64,000 bases of DNA, taken from Phanerochaete sordida (taxonomy: Eukaryota > Basidiomycota > Agaricomycetes > Polyporales > Phanerochaetaceae). A program made the translations under genes and the position numbers. The notes beneath the pieces were generated by a model. That model worked only from the letters and a program-made list of their open reading frames with translations, had not been told where the DNA came from and ran no database searches. The stretch spans positions 930,001 through 994,000 of the forward strand of contig BPQB01000003.1 in the NCBI GenBank assembly GCA_019973155.2, written 5' to 3'. Positions 48,490-58,684 of this stretch are shown in pieces (the stretch's first letter is position 1; every line of letters starts with the position of its first letter).

Positions 48490-51407
48490 TTAGTCCATCT
48501 CCTCGATCTCGATATCGTCGTCGACATCGTTCCAGTCGACATCCATGCCGTCCGCCTGGTTGCCCTCGTGGTTCGGGATGATCGCGAGCCTGTTGTGCGG
48601 GCCGTCGAACTTGACCTGGACGGTCTCGCCGGGGAGGATCTGCTCGGAGAGGATCATGACCGAGAGCGGGTTCAGGAGCTCGGTCTGGATCGCGCGGTTG
48701 AGCGGGCGCGCGCCGTACTGCGGCGAGTAGCCGATGGAGACGAGGTACTGCTTCGCGTCCTCGTCGAGCACGACGCGCATCTTGCGCTCCTCAAGGCGCT
48801 CCTGGACCTCCGCGAGGCGCAGGTCGACGATGCGGAGCACGTTCTTGCGCGAGAGCGCGCGGAAGACGACGATCTCGTCGATCCGGTTCACGAACTCGGG
48901 CGGGAAGTGCGTCTGGATCGCGCCCATGACGAGCTCGCGCGTCGCGGGCTTGACGGGCCCGTCGCCCATGTCGTTCAGGAAGGACGCGCCGAGGTTGCTC
49001 GTCATGACGATGATCGTGTTCCGGAAGTCCACGATGCGCCCCTGCCCGTCCGTGAGCCGGCCGTCGTCGAGCACCTGCAGGAAGAGCTGCACGAACTCGC
49101 GCGACGCCTTCTCGACCTCGTCGATGAGCACGACCGAGTACGGCTTGCGGCGGATGTACTCCGTGAGCTGGCCGCCCTGGTCGTGGCCGACGTAGCCCGG
49201 TGGCGCACCGATGAGGCGAGAGATCGAGTGCTTCTCCGAGTATTCTGAACCATCGATACGGATCATGGCATCGGGTGAGTCGAAGAGCACGGTTGCGAGC
49301 TGTCAAAGAACAAGTCAGCGCCACATCCACAGTATGCAGGACAATGTTCAAACTTACCGTCTTCGTCATCAAAGTCTTACCGGTACCAGATGGACCAGCG
49401 AAGAGGAAGCTTGCGATGGGGCGAGCAGCGTTGCGGAGGCCAGACCGGCTGAGTCGGATGGCGTTGGCAACTGCCTTGACAGCCTCGGGCTGGCCGACGA
49501 CGCTCTCCGCCAGGATCTTCTCCATCCTCAACAACTTCTCCCTCTCGGTCGACATCAAGCGGGTGACTGGGATGCCGGTCCAGCGGGCGACGATCTCGGC
49601 GATCTGGTCGGGTGTGACGGTGTCGGAGCCGCCCGAGGCCTGTTCCTCTGCGCGGCGAGCCTCCAGTTGCGCGAGGCGCGCCTGGAGGTCGGGCAGCGCG
49701 TAGTAGCGGAGGTCGGACGCGGTCGCGAGGTCGTAGCGGCGCTCCGCCTCGTCGGCCTTGGCCTTGAGCTCGTCAATCTTGCGACGGACCTGGTTGACTT
49801 CCTCACCGCGCGCTTTCTCGGCTTCGTACTGTGCGAGGAGCGGCTGGAGCTCGTCGTCGACCTCGGCGATGGCTTTGCGTGCGACCTTCAGGCGCTCCTT
49901 CGAGGCTTCGTCCTTCTCGCGCTCGAGTGCGTGGATTTCGACCTCGAGTTCGAGCTTGCGGCGTTGGAGCTTGTCGATGGCTTCTGGTGCGGTCTCACGG
50001 GTGACGCGGACGCTGGCGCAGGCCTCGTCGACCAGGTCGATGGCGGAGTCGGGGAGACGTCTTGAGGTGAGGTAGCGGTGGGCGAGGGTAGCGGCCTGGA
50101 TCAAAGCGCCGTCGAGGATACGGACACCGTGGTGAACTTCATACTTCTCGCGGATACCACGGAGGATAGAGATGGTCTCGGGAACGCTCGGCTCGTTGAC
50201 GAGGACTTGCGCGAACCGACGCTCGAGTGCGGCGTCCTTCTCGATGTACTTGCGGTACTCGGCGAGGGTGGTGGCGCCGATGCAGCGGAGCTTGCCGCGG
50301 GCGAGGAGAGGCTTGAACAAGTTGGCGGCGTCCATGCCTCCGCCCTCGGAGCCGCTGCCGGCCATGATGAGGTGCAGCTCATCGATGAAGAGGATGATGC
50401 CGGTGCCTTCGTCCGCAGCCTTCTCGACTTCGTTAAGGACGGACTTGATACGCTCCTCGTATTCACCCTTGTACTTCGCACCGGCCATGAGCGCACCCAT
50501 GTCGAGCGAGTACAGGCGCCCGAGGAGGGAAGCCGGAACGTCGCGGTTGACGATACGCTGGGCGAGACCTTCCGCGATGGAGGTCTTACCGACACCAGGT
50601 TCACCGATGAGGACAGGATTGTTCTTCGTCCTGGAAGGAAAACGCGTCAGAACTGTGCATGAGCGGATATATGCGCCGCTAGAAACTTACCTTCGGCAAA
50701 GAATACGGATGGTACGACGAATTTCATTGTCACGACCAATAACCGGATCGATCTTGCCCTCTGCAGCCAGTGCAGTGAGGTCGGTGGCGTACTTGTTGAG
50801 CGCGTCAAAGCCCTGCTCTGCGTTCTTGCTGTCTACGCGGCGGTTGCCCCGAATCGAGTCGATTTGAGTCTTGAGCGAGGCCTCGGTCAGTCCAGCCTCC
50901 TTGAGGACAGGGGTGATGGTCGAGTCCTTGATGGTGGCGAGTAGGAGGTGGTCCTGCGCGATGTACGAGTCGTGCATGGTCTTTTGTATCGACTGTGCAT
51001 CCCGCAGAATCTTGACTGCTGCTGGACCGAGGGTCACCTCGTCTGGGGCGGGCTGCTGCGCCGGAAGGCGAACAATGATTTTCTGGAGTGCCCGCTGCAC
51101 GATTGCCTACATTGATGGTTAGCTGAGGTCAAGAGTTATTTAAAGCGTGCTATACTTACAGGATCACCGCCAGCCTTCTGGATGACCGAGTTGAAGAGAG
51201 AGTGGGTGCCCGGCTGGGCTCCTGCACCCTCGTTGAGCAGCGCGAACGCTATGTGGGCAGGGTGGACTGTGGTGGGTAGTTAGCATGAGCGTCTCGAGCG
51301 TGGCGGCGGAGGCACATACCTTGCGAGTTCGCGTAGTCCTTTGCGATCTGAACCGCGGCGGCGAGGGTCTCCTGAGTCTTGTCAGTGAACTCCATGCCTG
51401 ACGCCAT
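48490..51407 (-). CDS. HSP104: Disaggregase HSP104 (ClpB-type AAA+)
   Basis: Cytosolic hexameric ATPase that pulls proteins out of aggregates together with Hsp70. Exons: 51407-51320, 51266-51160, 51106-50691, 50630-49358, 49299-48490; 897 aa, close to yeast Hsp104. The N-terminal Clp domain, NBD1 (Walker A GEPGVGKT, Walker [10 protein letters not shown]), the coiled-coil middle domain ([19 protein letters not shown]) and NBD2 (Walker A GPSGTGKT, Walker [10 protein letters not shown], pore loop GYVGHDQGG) are all present. The acidic end EIEEMD matches the fungal Hsp104 tail used for co-chaperone docking. The upstream leader is a GA-rich tract on the plus strand (CT-rich on the sense strand). 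A CRE palindrome lies 150 nt upstream; no clean heat-shock element was found. Confidence 0.95.
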
Positions 51408-51795
51408 TGTGGTGGTAGTGTTGGTGTGTGTAGGAAAGGGGGATGAGAAGAGAAGAAAGCGAAAGCGAAAGCGTAAAGACGAAGTGGGTATCAGTGAAGG
51501 TTGTTGAGGCTGGACCGCTGGGGGCAGCGAGCTTAAGTAGTGCTGGGGGCATGTCTTGACGTCAAGGCCCTGGAGGGCGGCGGGGGCTTCTCGACTGGTC
51601 GTTCGCACCTTCGAGACCCAACCCGCCGAATCCCAGAGAACTCCCTCCTTCCAGCGCTTCCTCGAACAAGCGCCAGGTTTCGGCGCCCTTCCAGCCTTCC
51701 CACGGCCCAGCCCGCCCGGCGCTTCCGACCCCCGCCCAGGCGCGCACTCCTCCCTGTTGCCGACGTTCACCAAGCCCATCCGCCGCGCCGCAGCC
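51408..51795. promoter_or_regulatory. Divergent promoter HSP104 / NDUFS6
   Basis: 388 nt between the two start codons. It contains a pyrimidine-rich tract on the HSP104 sense strand near 51430-51490 and a TGACGTCA palindrome. No other gene is seen. Confidence 0.6.
51557..51564. promoter_or_regulatory. CRE/ATF palindrome TGACGTCA
   Basis: A perfect TGACGTCA within the longer palindrome CTTGACGTCAAG, 150 nt upstream of the HSP104 ATG and about 230 nt upstream of the NDUFS6 ATG. Stress-activated bZIP factors of the Atf1 class bind this sequence in fungi; use here is inferred. Confidence 0.5.
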
Positions 51796-52421
51796 ATGCT
51801 CTCCCGCCACGCCGTCGTGCGCCTTGCGAGGCCCCTCGCCCGCCTCTCCTCCGGCAGCTCCGTCGCCATCCCCCCAGTAGAACCCAAGCAGGTCGCCCCG
51901 CAGGCACCGAACTACCCTACGACATGGTCCACTAGCCAAGCACCCCGCCCTGCTGGCCAGTCGGGCCCGCGCTTCGAGCAGACGATCATGGAGCTCCAGC
52001 CGAACCCTCCGAGCGCGATGCAGATGGTCGCGGAGGAGCCTATCCGTGTCGTCCACGGCAGGAAGGCGGTCTGCGACGGAGGTGCGCTTCCGCATATTCA
52101 GGCGCACGGCCTAGGTTAACATGTCTGCCTGGCAGGTGTTGGTCCTCTGGGGCACCCAAAGATCTTTATCAACTTGGTACGTTTCCAGTCAAATATAATT
52201 CCACGCTTTGTCCTCACGTTCCGACAGGACAAGCCGGGACCGCAACCATGCGGGTATGTTATCCGAGCCTTGCCGCGTCGAAATGCTAAACATACGCCAT
52301 CCCTCTCTCCATCTACAGCTACTGGTACGTCGTCATTGTGTTTCACGCCGTGCCACGCACTCACTCTGCGTACAGTGGTATTCGCTACGAGCAGGCACCT
52401 CACCACGCGCACGAACACTAG
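51796..52421 (+). CDS. NDUFS6: Complex I zinc-binding subunit (NDUFS6, 13 kDa)
   Basis: Accessory subunit of mitochondrial NADH:ubiquinone oxidoreductase that binds zinc. Exons: 51796-52081, 52136-52176, 52228-52253, 52319-52324, 52376-52421; 134 aa. An Arg-rich presequence MLSRHAVVRLARPLARLSS starts the protein. The zinc module reads VCDGG, GHPKIFINLDKPGPQPCG and YCGIRYEQ, giving Cys, His and a CxxC as in animal NDUFS6. The C-terminus is His-rich (APHHAHEH). The CxxC can be assembled only by including a 6-nt exon. Confidence 0.92.
52319..52324 (+). other. 6-nt microexon in NDUFS6
   Basis: The six bases lie between ATCTACAG and GTACGT. They finish a Gly codon (one base), encode Tyr, and provide two bases of the second Cys of CGYC. 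Introns on either side are 65 and 51 nt. Skipping would keep the frame but delete Tyr-Cys, removing a zinc ligand. Confidence 0.85.
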
Positions 52422-53675
52422 CTTGCTGTACATTTCTCAATCCATCATCTGGTTATCCAATAGATCGCGTCCGGATTCTTGCTGCAGCCAAACACGACCT
52501 TCCGTAGGTCGTGAGAGGACTACCGTCCGTGGCTAAACCTACCGAATGCAACCGTACTCGGTACGCGTCCTGTTCTCCTTCTCGGCCGGACGCGCCTCGC
52601 CAGTCCCACGTCCAACCTTCGCCGCAAACCCCCAGTCAACGCCACCGACGATAGGGTTAGAGTCTCGGCGAGTAGGCGTGGTCATATGCCCGCATCTGGC
52701 AGGACTCCTGTGCGACCGCGGCAGCGTCGCGTCAGAGGGTTTCTGTCAAAGATACACTTCAGATCGGCGTGGTCATGGGACGCGCCGCCCCACTCCTGTG
52801 TCGCGCGCTGACGAAGCCTTCGTCCGAGCACTCGTCTGATGGGAGCTGCGCCTCCGAGCAGCGACTGAATGGCAGCGTAGACGTACCTCCCGCGTGGTGC
52901 GAACAGGCTTTTTCTCATTGGTGCTACACACAGCAGGGACGTGTCCGTCTTTCGAATGCGCAGCGAGCGTGGACCGGAGGATGTGTGTACAAATACAATA
53001 TTCTAAGATAAATTTGCCTCGCCGCATCCGGTCCAGAGAACGAGGAGAGAGCGAATAGTGAGCGAACGGTACAGTATGAACACAAAGCGGGGCGCGCAAG
53101 AATAGTTCGTGGGCGGGAGGATGCCAGAGTCACGACGAGAGTGCCAGGGCGTGGGGGAACGGGGAAGCGATGCAGAGTGTTGCGAGACCGTGTCCTGCCG
53201 TCGCGGACGCGTGCAGGGGCGGGCGCGCGGGGCGCCCGCGTGGTGGTGTCTGCGAGCAGGGTATACAATATGTGCCATGTGTTGCGAGAATGGGATGAGA
53301 GAAGACTGCCGGGCCAACAATGAGGGTGCGGATGTGTGCGACAGAATGAGGACAGTGCGTGTGGGAGCGACGGAGCCGTGGGCGGGAATCGGGGACATGT
53401 ACAGTGGGCGGCCGTCGGTAGCGAGCGAAAGGGCGCGGGAGTCCCGAAGCGCGAGCTTGGACACCTTGCGGGCGAAGGGTAACAGATGGAAGCAAACAAA
53501 AAAAAGAATCACCACCAGACGACCCCCAAAGAACAGAGAAAGGCCAGAAGCCCGAGAGATAAGTTAAAAAACAGGATGCGAATGTTTGAAGGAGTGGAAT
53601 GTGGTTGTCCGGAATGCCGTGATGCCGGAACATAAAAAAGCAATGGTGCGATGAGGACTGCGACGGCAGCGGGTA
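52422..53675. other. Convergent region NDUFS6 / kinase, no gene seen
   Basis: About 1.25 kb between two stop codons, long for convergent genes here. Frames are short, arginine- or proline-rich and lack family resemblance. It may hold long 3' UTRs or a noncoding RNA; nothing in the sequence decides this. Confidence 0.45.
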
Positions 53676-56600
53676 CTAGCTGTCTTCTCCAGAGACGTCT
53701 TCTTCAGGTATCGTGAACGACATGGGTGATAGAGGTGGATATTCGCCGCCATCTGCGACGGCCTCCAGCTGCGAGAACGGCGGCAGCGTCGTGAGGCTGA
53801 GAGTCGGCCGCTCTGGCGAACTCGAGAACGGCGGCTGGAGCAAGTTGTGAGTAGAGCGGTGGGAGACGAAGCACAGGATCACGTACCACTTTGAAAATAG
53901 GATTGATGGCGGACTTTGGTGCCATGCTGGGACTGGGAGGCGCATACACCCCGCCCGCGTTGTCAAACGGACTGTGAGGCCCGAGGTGCAGTCCCGGATG
54001 CCTCGGTTGCGGCGGCGGCGATAACGGCGAAGACAGCTGGTGTTGCCTCGACGACCCGATACTCCGGTTATCAACCGTCGACGTCCCTGACAGATCCGAG
54101 TGCGAGTTCTGCCAAGGGATCGGTGAGGACAGCGAGAGCATGTGCATGGCCGGTGGTTGCGGCGAGCCGCCATCAGAAATGGACGACGAGTCGACAGACG
54201 CTCTTAGGTGGAAGTCGTTCGCGAGCTGCTGCTCTAGCGAGAACGACGTGGAGGAGCGCCCCGACGTCGAGAAGTCGTCTGCGGAGCTGCGAAGTGAGTT
54301 GACGGAGTGCATGCGGTTCATCGTCTGCGCGCCCAAACGGTTCATGCGACCGGGTCCAGGATCGCTATCCACCGTGGCGAGCGAGAGCATGGACGTGCGA
54401 CCGTGCAAGTCTGACGACATCGAGTGGTCGTCGTCATAGTCTCTCCGTCTCGCTTTCGCCACGCGTCCGTTCTCCCTCTGCCAGTCCGTACGAGCCGAGG
54501 AAGTCTCCTGCGCGCTGGATATGACAGGGGACGTTGTAGACCCGGCGTAGCTTCCTGATGCAGCGTTGATAGTGAGCGTGCTTGCGCCGTAGTTCTGCTG
54601 CGCCTGGCGGATGGGCCCAGGTCCACTGGACGCAGGCTGCTTGCCCTTGTCCACGAAAGCCACCCGACCGCCGTGAGGGCCGGACATCCACTCGGGCTCG
54701 TTGTACCGCGCAACTTGGGCCAGCCGCCGGTTGTTTTTCATGACCGCCCGAGCCTGCTCGCGCTGCATCTTTTCCGCACGGAGACGACGCTGACGCTCCG
54801 CTTCCTTCTGGACCTCCTTCGCCTCCTTCTTGCGCTGCTTGGAGTCCTCGGCGTTGTTGAAGTGCTGGGGCGGCGGTCGCGGAAGGTCGACAGCGGGAGA
54901 GATCTCAGACAGCGACCGGCTATCCGTACTGCTCGACTCGCGACGCTTGAGAGACGGCGGCGTACTCGCGGAGGCGACACTGCTCTCCTGCACCGGAGGT
55001 AATGGCTGTTGGTGGCTTTTGTCGCCGTGCCCGCCGAACATGCTGAGGCCCCACTTGGAGCCCTGCTTCTTGCCGAAGCCAAGCGACGACAGCTTGGAGA
55101 ACTTGTTGCCCTGTCCGTGAGAAGGTGCCGATGCTTGAATGGGCTCTGGCTCGACAGGCGGGCGTGCAGGGTACTCTTGCGCCATCGGCGAGGTCTGTAT
55201 ATCCATGGGATGGTGTGAGCTCGTGACGTACTGAGCTTGAGCGGAAGGATCGACCTGAGGCGACACATCCATGGCATCCCAGTTCGCGGCGTGCGCTTGA
55301 CCCTGCTGTAACCAACCGCTGACACGGTCGGCACCATCCGCATACATGCGACCATCCCGTGGCGAGTAGACCAGGTCGCCCGAGTACTCCGAGGGTTGCC
55401 TAGAAGACTCGGAAAGTGTGCGTGAATGCGCCGAAGCGAAACCCGAATCGTAGAAAGACGATCGGTGGGTCGACGAGGCTCCAGGTATATGCGTGGGGGG
55501 AATCTGGATAGCAGGCGGGTGCATCTTCGGGTTGCCGTTAGGGTGCGAATGGGAAGGAGGTATGTTGCGTGGCGCGATCGAGGGAAGGGAGACGTTGGAG
55601 TTGGTATTCGAGTGAATGCCATTGAGAGCGCCTCTACGGGCTTCCACCCTGCAGGAAACCGCGCCTTGTGTCTGTCGCGGCTGCGTAGGAGGACTTGGTG
55701 GACTGTTGAGATGTGTCGTCTGTTGCAAGTATGGGTGCTCTAGACACTGTTGACTTGTCAGCCGAATCTCTGGGTCGTACTTGAGCAAGTCCACGATGCA
55801 TTCTACAAGAGATATCGGGACGGTCGGTTCGAACAGCGAATAGACATTCCGTGGCTGCGCCTGAGCAACATGTCGTGAGCGACGTTCTTGAATGGTATGG
55901 GAATAGAACAAGTTCATCATACCTTTGGAAACTGAAAGCCAATATTCCGCGCCATCCTTACACCTCGAGGCCACTGTCCACCGCCCAATGGTTTGCCTCT
56001 CTGATCCACACCATAGTCCTCAACAGGGTCGCCCAACAGTTCGCAAATCCTTGCGACCTGGTCTATCTCCGTTTGACCGGGGAACAGAGGCCGAAGGTTG
56101 ACCAGCTCCGCCATGATCGTCCCCAAAGCCCACATGTCCACTGGGTTCGAGTAGTCTCTGCTCTTCAGCAGCACTTCCGGGGCGCGATACCATCGGGTCG
56201 AGACGTATTCCGTGTATGGCGGTGCGCTGTTAGTCTCGCGCGCTAGACCGAAGTCAGCCAGTTTGATGATCACGACGACGTCCTTCTCAGGAGGTGCGTT
56301 GGGAGGGGCATCCGGATGGACCGGCCGATAGTCGTACAGGCCCGTCGTGGTGACCAGGAGGTTCTCTGGCTTCATGTCGCGATGGAAGTAGCCCGACGAG
56401 TGGATGTGATGCAGACCCTGTACGACCTGGCGGAAGATCGACGAGACCAGGCCGCCAGCCAACGGCTTGCCCTTTCGCGTCTTGATGAGCTGGTAGAGAT
56501 TACCCTCCATGGACTCGAAGACAAAATAGAGCTCCTTAGTCTCCGGGAGAAGGAAGAAGTCGTAGAGGGGGATAATATTGGGATGATATGGTATTGCGCG

Positions 56601-57204
56601 CAGAGACTGAAGGCGTCAATGCGTGAGATCACCGACGCGTTCATGCGACAGAGCAACATGACGCACCTCCAGCTCCTTGAGTCGCTTGCATTCGTCCCAC
56701 CCTCCATCCCATCGCTTCTTCATCCTCTTCACAGCCACGAGTCGCTTCCCAGCGTACTCCGGCCGTGCACCCGCGCCGCACTGCATGGCGGACACTGGTG
56801 TATTGGGCGGTAGCGTCCCATGCCAATCGCACAGCCAGACCGTGCCAAATGACCCATCACCGACGACTTTGAGCGGGGTGTACGACCGGACAGAGTCTGT
56901 GGCGAGCGGATCAGCAAACCGTGGCAGCCGCGGGCGACGTCAAGCGTTCGGTGCGAGGAGGCATATACTCACTGCTTTGCGAACCGCCGACGACAAGCTG
57001 GTCACCCTCGACCGTGACTGAAGGTATCCCAAGCACGTTGATGGTCTCCCTAGGTCCATGCTGGGAAGGGTTGCGATGCGCCTGGGACCCGTTCTGTGTG
57101 GAGCCGTTCGGCAGGGCGTTCTGAGCGTGTGGAACGTTGTTGGCATAGCCGTTCTGAGGGACGTGTGTGGGATGGTGGGCCTGTTGGACATGGTGTTGGT
57201 GCAT
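53676..57204 (-). CDS. Ime2/MAK-type serine/threonine kinase
   Basis: Exons: 57204-56973, 56896-56667, 56606-55923, 55860-53887, 53834-53676; 1092 aa. A 77-residue Gln/Asn/His-rich leader precedes the kinase domain. Present are the glycine loop GDGSFGTVW, the ATP lysine in VAVKRMKK, HRDMKPENLL, DFGLARE, and a TEY activation motif in YTEYVSTRWYRAPEVLL, the pattern of the MAK/ICK/RCK group including yeast Ime2 and Ustilago Crk1. An insert lies between GEDxRP-like sequence and ADFGLA (about 30 residues). The 650-residue C-terminal part is Ser/Pro-rich with a basic coiled segment (QRKKEAKEVQKEAERQRRLR). A role in development or cell shape is inferred from family members. The start is the first in-frame ATG; the leader upstream is CT-rich. 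Confidence 0.86.
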
Positions 57205-58684
57205 GATATGGTTCTGCGTCGCATCGCCCAGGATTGAGGAGTGAATTAGCGGCAGCTTGACAAAAGCATTCGACGGAGGCAAGTAAAGTAGATATTAGGA
57301 GACGGCCGTCGAGGTGCTGTGGGCTCGCTGTGCTGGCGGGGCGGGGGCTGGCGGTGGGCAACGGTGGGGGGAAGGAGAGGGCTGGGGGACAGGACGGGGG
57401 ACGATGGCGAGCAGAAGGCAAAGAGGCGAAGGGAAGCAAGCGTGAGCGAGCGCGGAATCCTGAGTTTGTGCAACAACACACAAGCCGAATTCGATCAAAT
57501 AGACGCTTCTCGTCTCAAGCTACTGGCCAGCTGCCCCCGGTCATTCCACAAAATTTCGCTCCCATTCCAATATTTGTTTCACGCTCAGACTAGTCTGCTT
57601 CCGGGAGGCCTTGAAACCACCTTCTCCTCCCCCTCCCCGTCCTCTCGGCCCCGCCAGCGCGCGCGACCGCATCGGCACTGTTTGAGGGCCCCAAACCCGG
57701 CATTATTGTTCTCTGGGCAGCTGGCACCTTCCACTCCTCCTGCGAGGCCATCGCGGAGCTCCTCCCCACCCAAGCGTCCGCATCGTCGCCCTCGAAAAGG
57801 CATGGCCTCAATCCCTTGTCGATCGGCGTCCTGCGAATCTACACCAGCCCGGGCGACGACGGCGTGGCACCCCCAAGTCTGATCTTCGTTTCCGCCCGCG
57901 CAGTGCACCTAGCCACGCTCTGCGCCTTCTCGCCGGCCCACCCGACGCTGTGTGGACTTCCCCTCCACGTTTTCGAGAAATATGCCGCTGCGGTTCCCTC
58001 GGCCTGCATCAGCTGCTCGCTTCTGTTGCCCCGCACGTATCGCCCGGATCCCGGCAGAACTCTCGACCAGACTGAGCTTACTGCTTACGACAGCCTCGTT
58101 CGCACGCTTCCCCCACGGCGACCATACGACCACGCCATCACTGCATCTTTGCGTTTTACCGACGACGACGTCTGGCCTACGTGCCCGCCTCCAGCCCCCC
58201 GATGTGCGGATCGACTGTCAGAAGCCAATCGCCGCTGCTCTGCCAGCCTGCGCGCGGAAGCAACCTGCTGCAAAGCCCGCGGGAAAGAGCACAGATCGCG
58301 AGACACAGGCCGCCGCACCCTTGCGAGGTCGCTTCCGGCAGTTTGGACGATCTCCGGCTTATGTGCGTTCCATGGCCTAGAGCCGTCTCGAGCGGAGCAG
58401 TTGCACCGCCGTTCAGTCCGCCTCGCCGGGCGTTTCTTCTTCCGGACGGGGGCACAGGATGGCACCCACACTAGAGGATGCTGTGCACAACCAACCGGCG
58501 TAGCGCTTCGTTGATACAGAGCTCGCACCTCGCTGCCGCGAGCCTTGTCCGAGCAAACACCATGCGATTGTCGTCGCTCATGGAAATGAAATACGTATGT
58601 CTATGATCGCATAATACACTGGTACATTGTGGAACTTCATGATACATGCGGTATATTTTCCTTCTATCTTCGCCACCACCCCTC
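57205..58684. other. Region upstream of the kinase gene, no gene seen
   Basis: About 1.5 kb. On the kinase sense strand it is strongly pyrimidine-rich near 57310-57410 and again near 57610-57650, as in fungal promoters. Open frames are overlapping, arginine/proline-rich and unrecognised. Confidence 0.45.

Noticed and set aside
48376..50662. Long plus-strand frames opposite HSP104
   Set aside because: Antisense shadows of biased HSP104 codons; no motif of their own.
51408..51700. Heat-shock elements upstream of HSP104
   Set aside because: TTC and GAA triplets occur, but none with the required two-base spacing in three consecutive units; the GAAAGC repeat has the wrong period.
57300..58500. 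Long overlapping reading frames on both strands
   Set aside because: Arginine-, proline- and serine-rich, mutually overlapping, no family motif and no consistent splice pattern; typical of GC-rich noncoding DNA.
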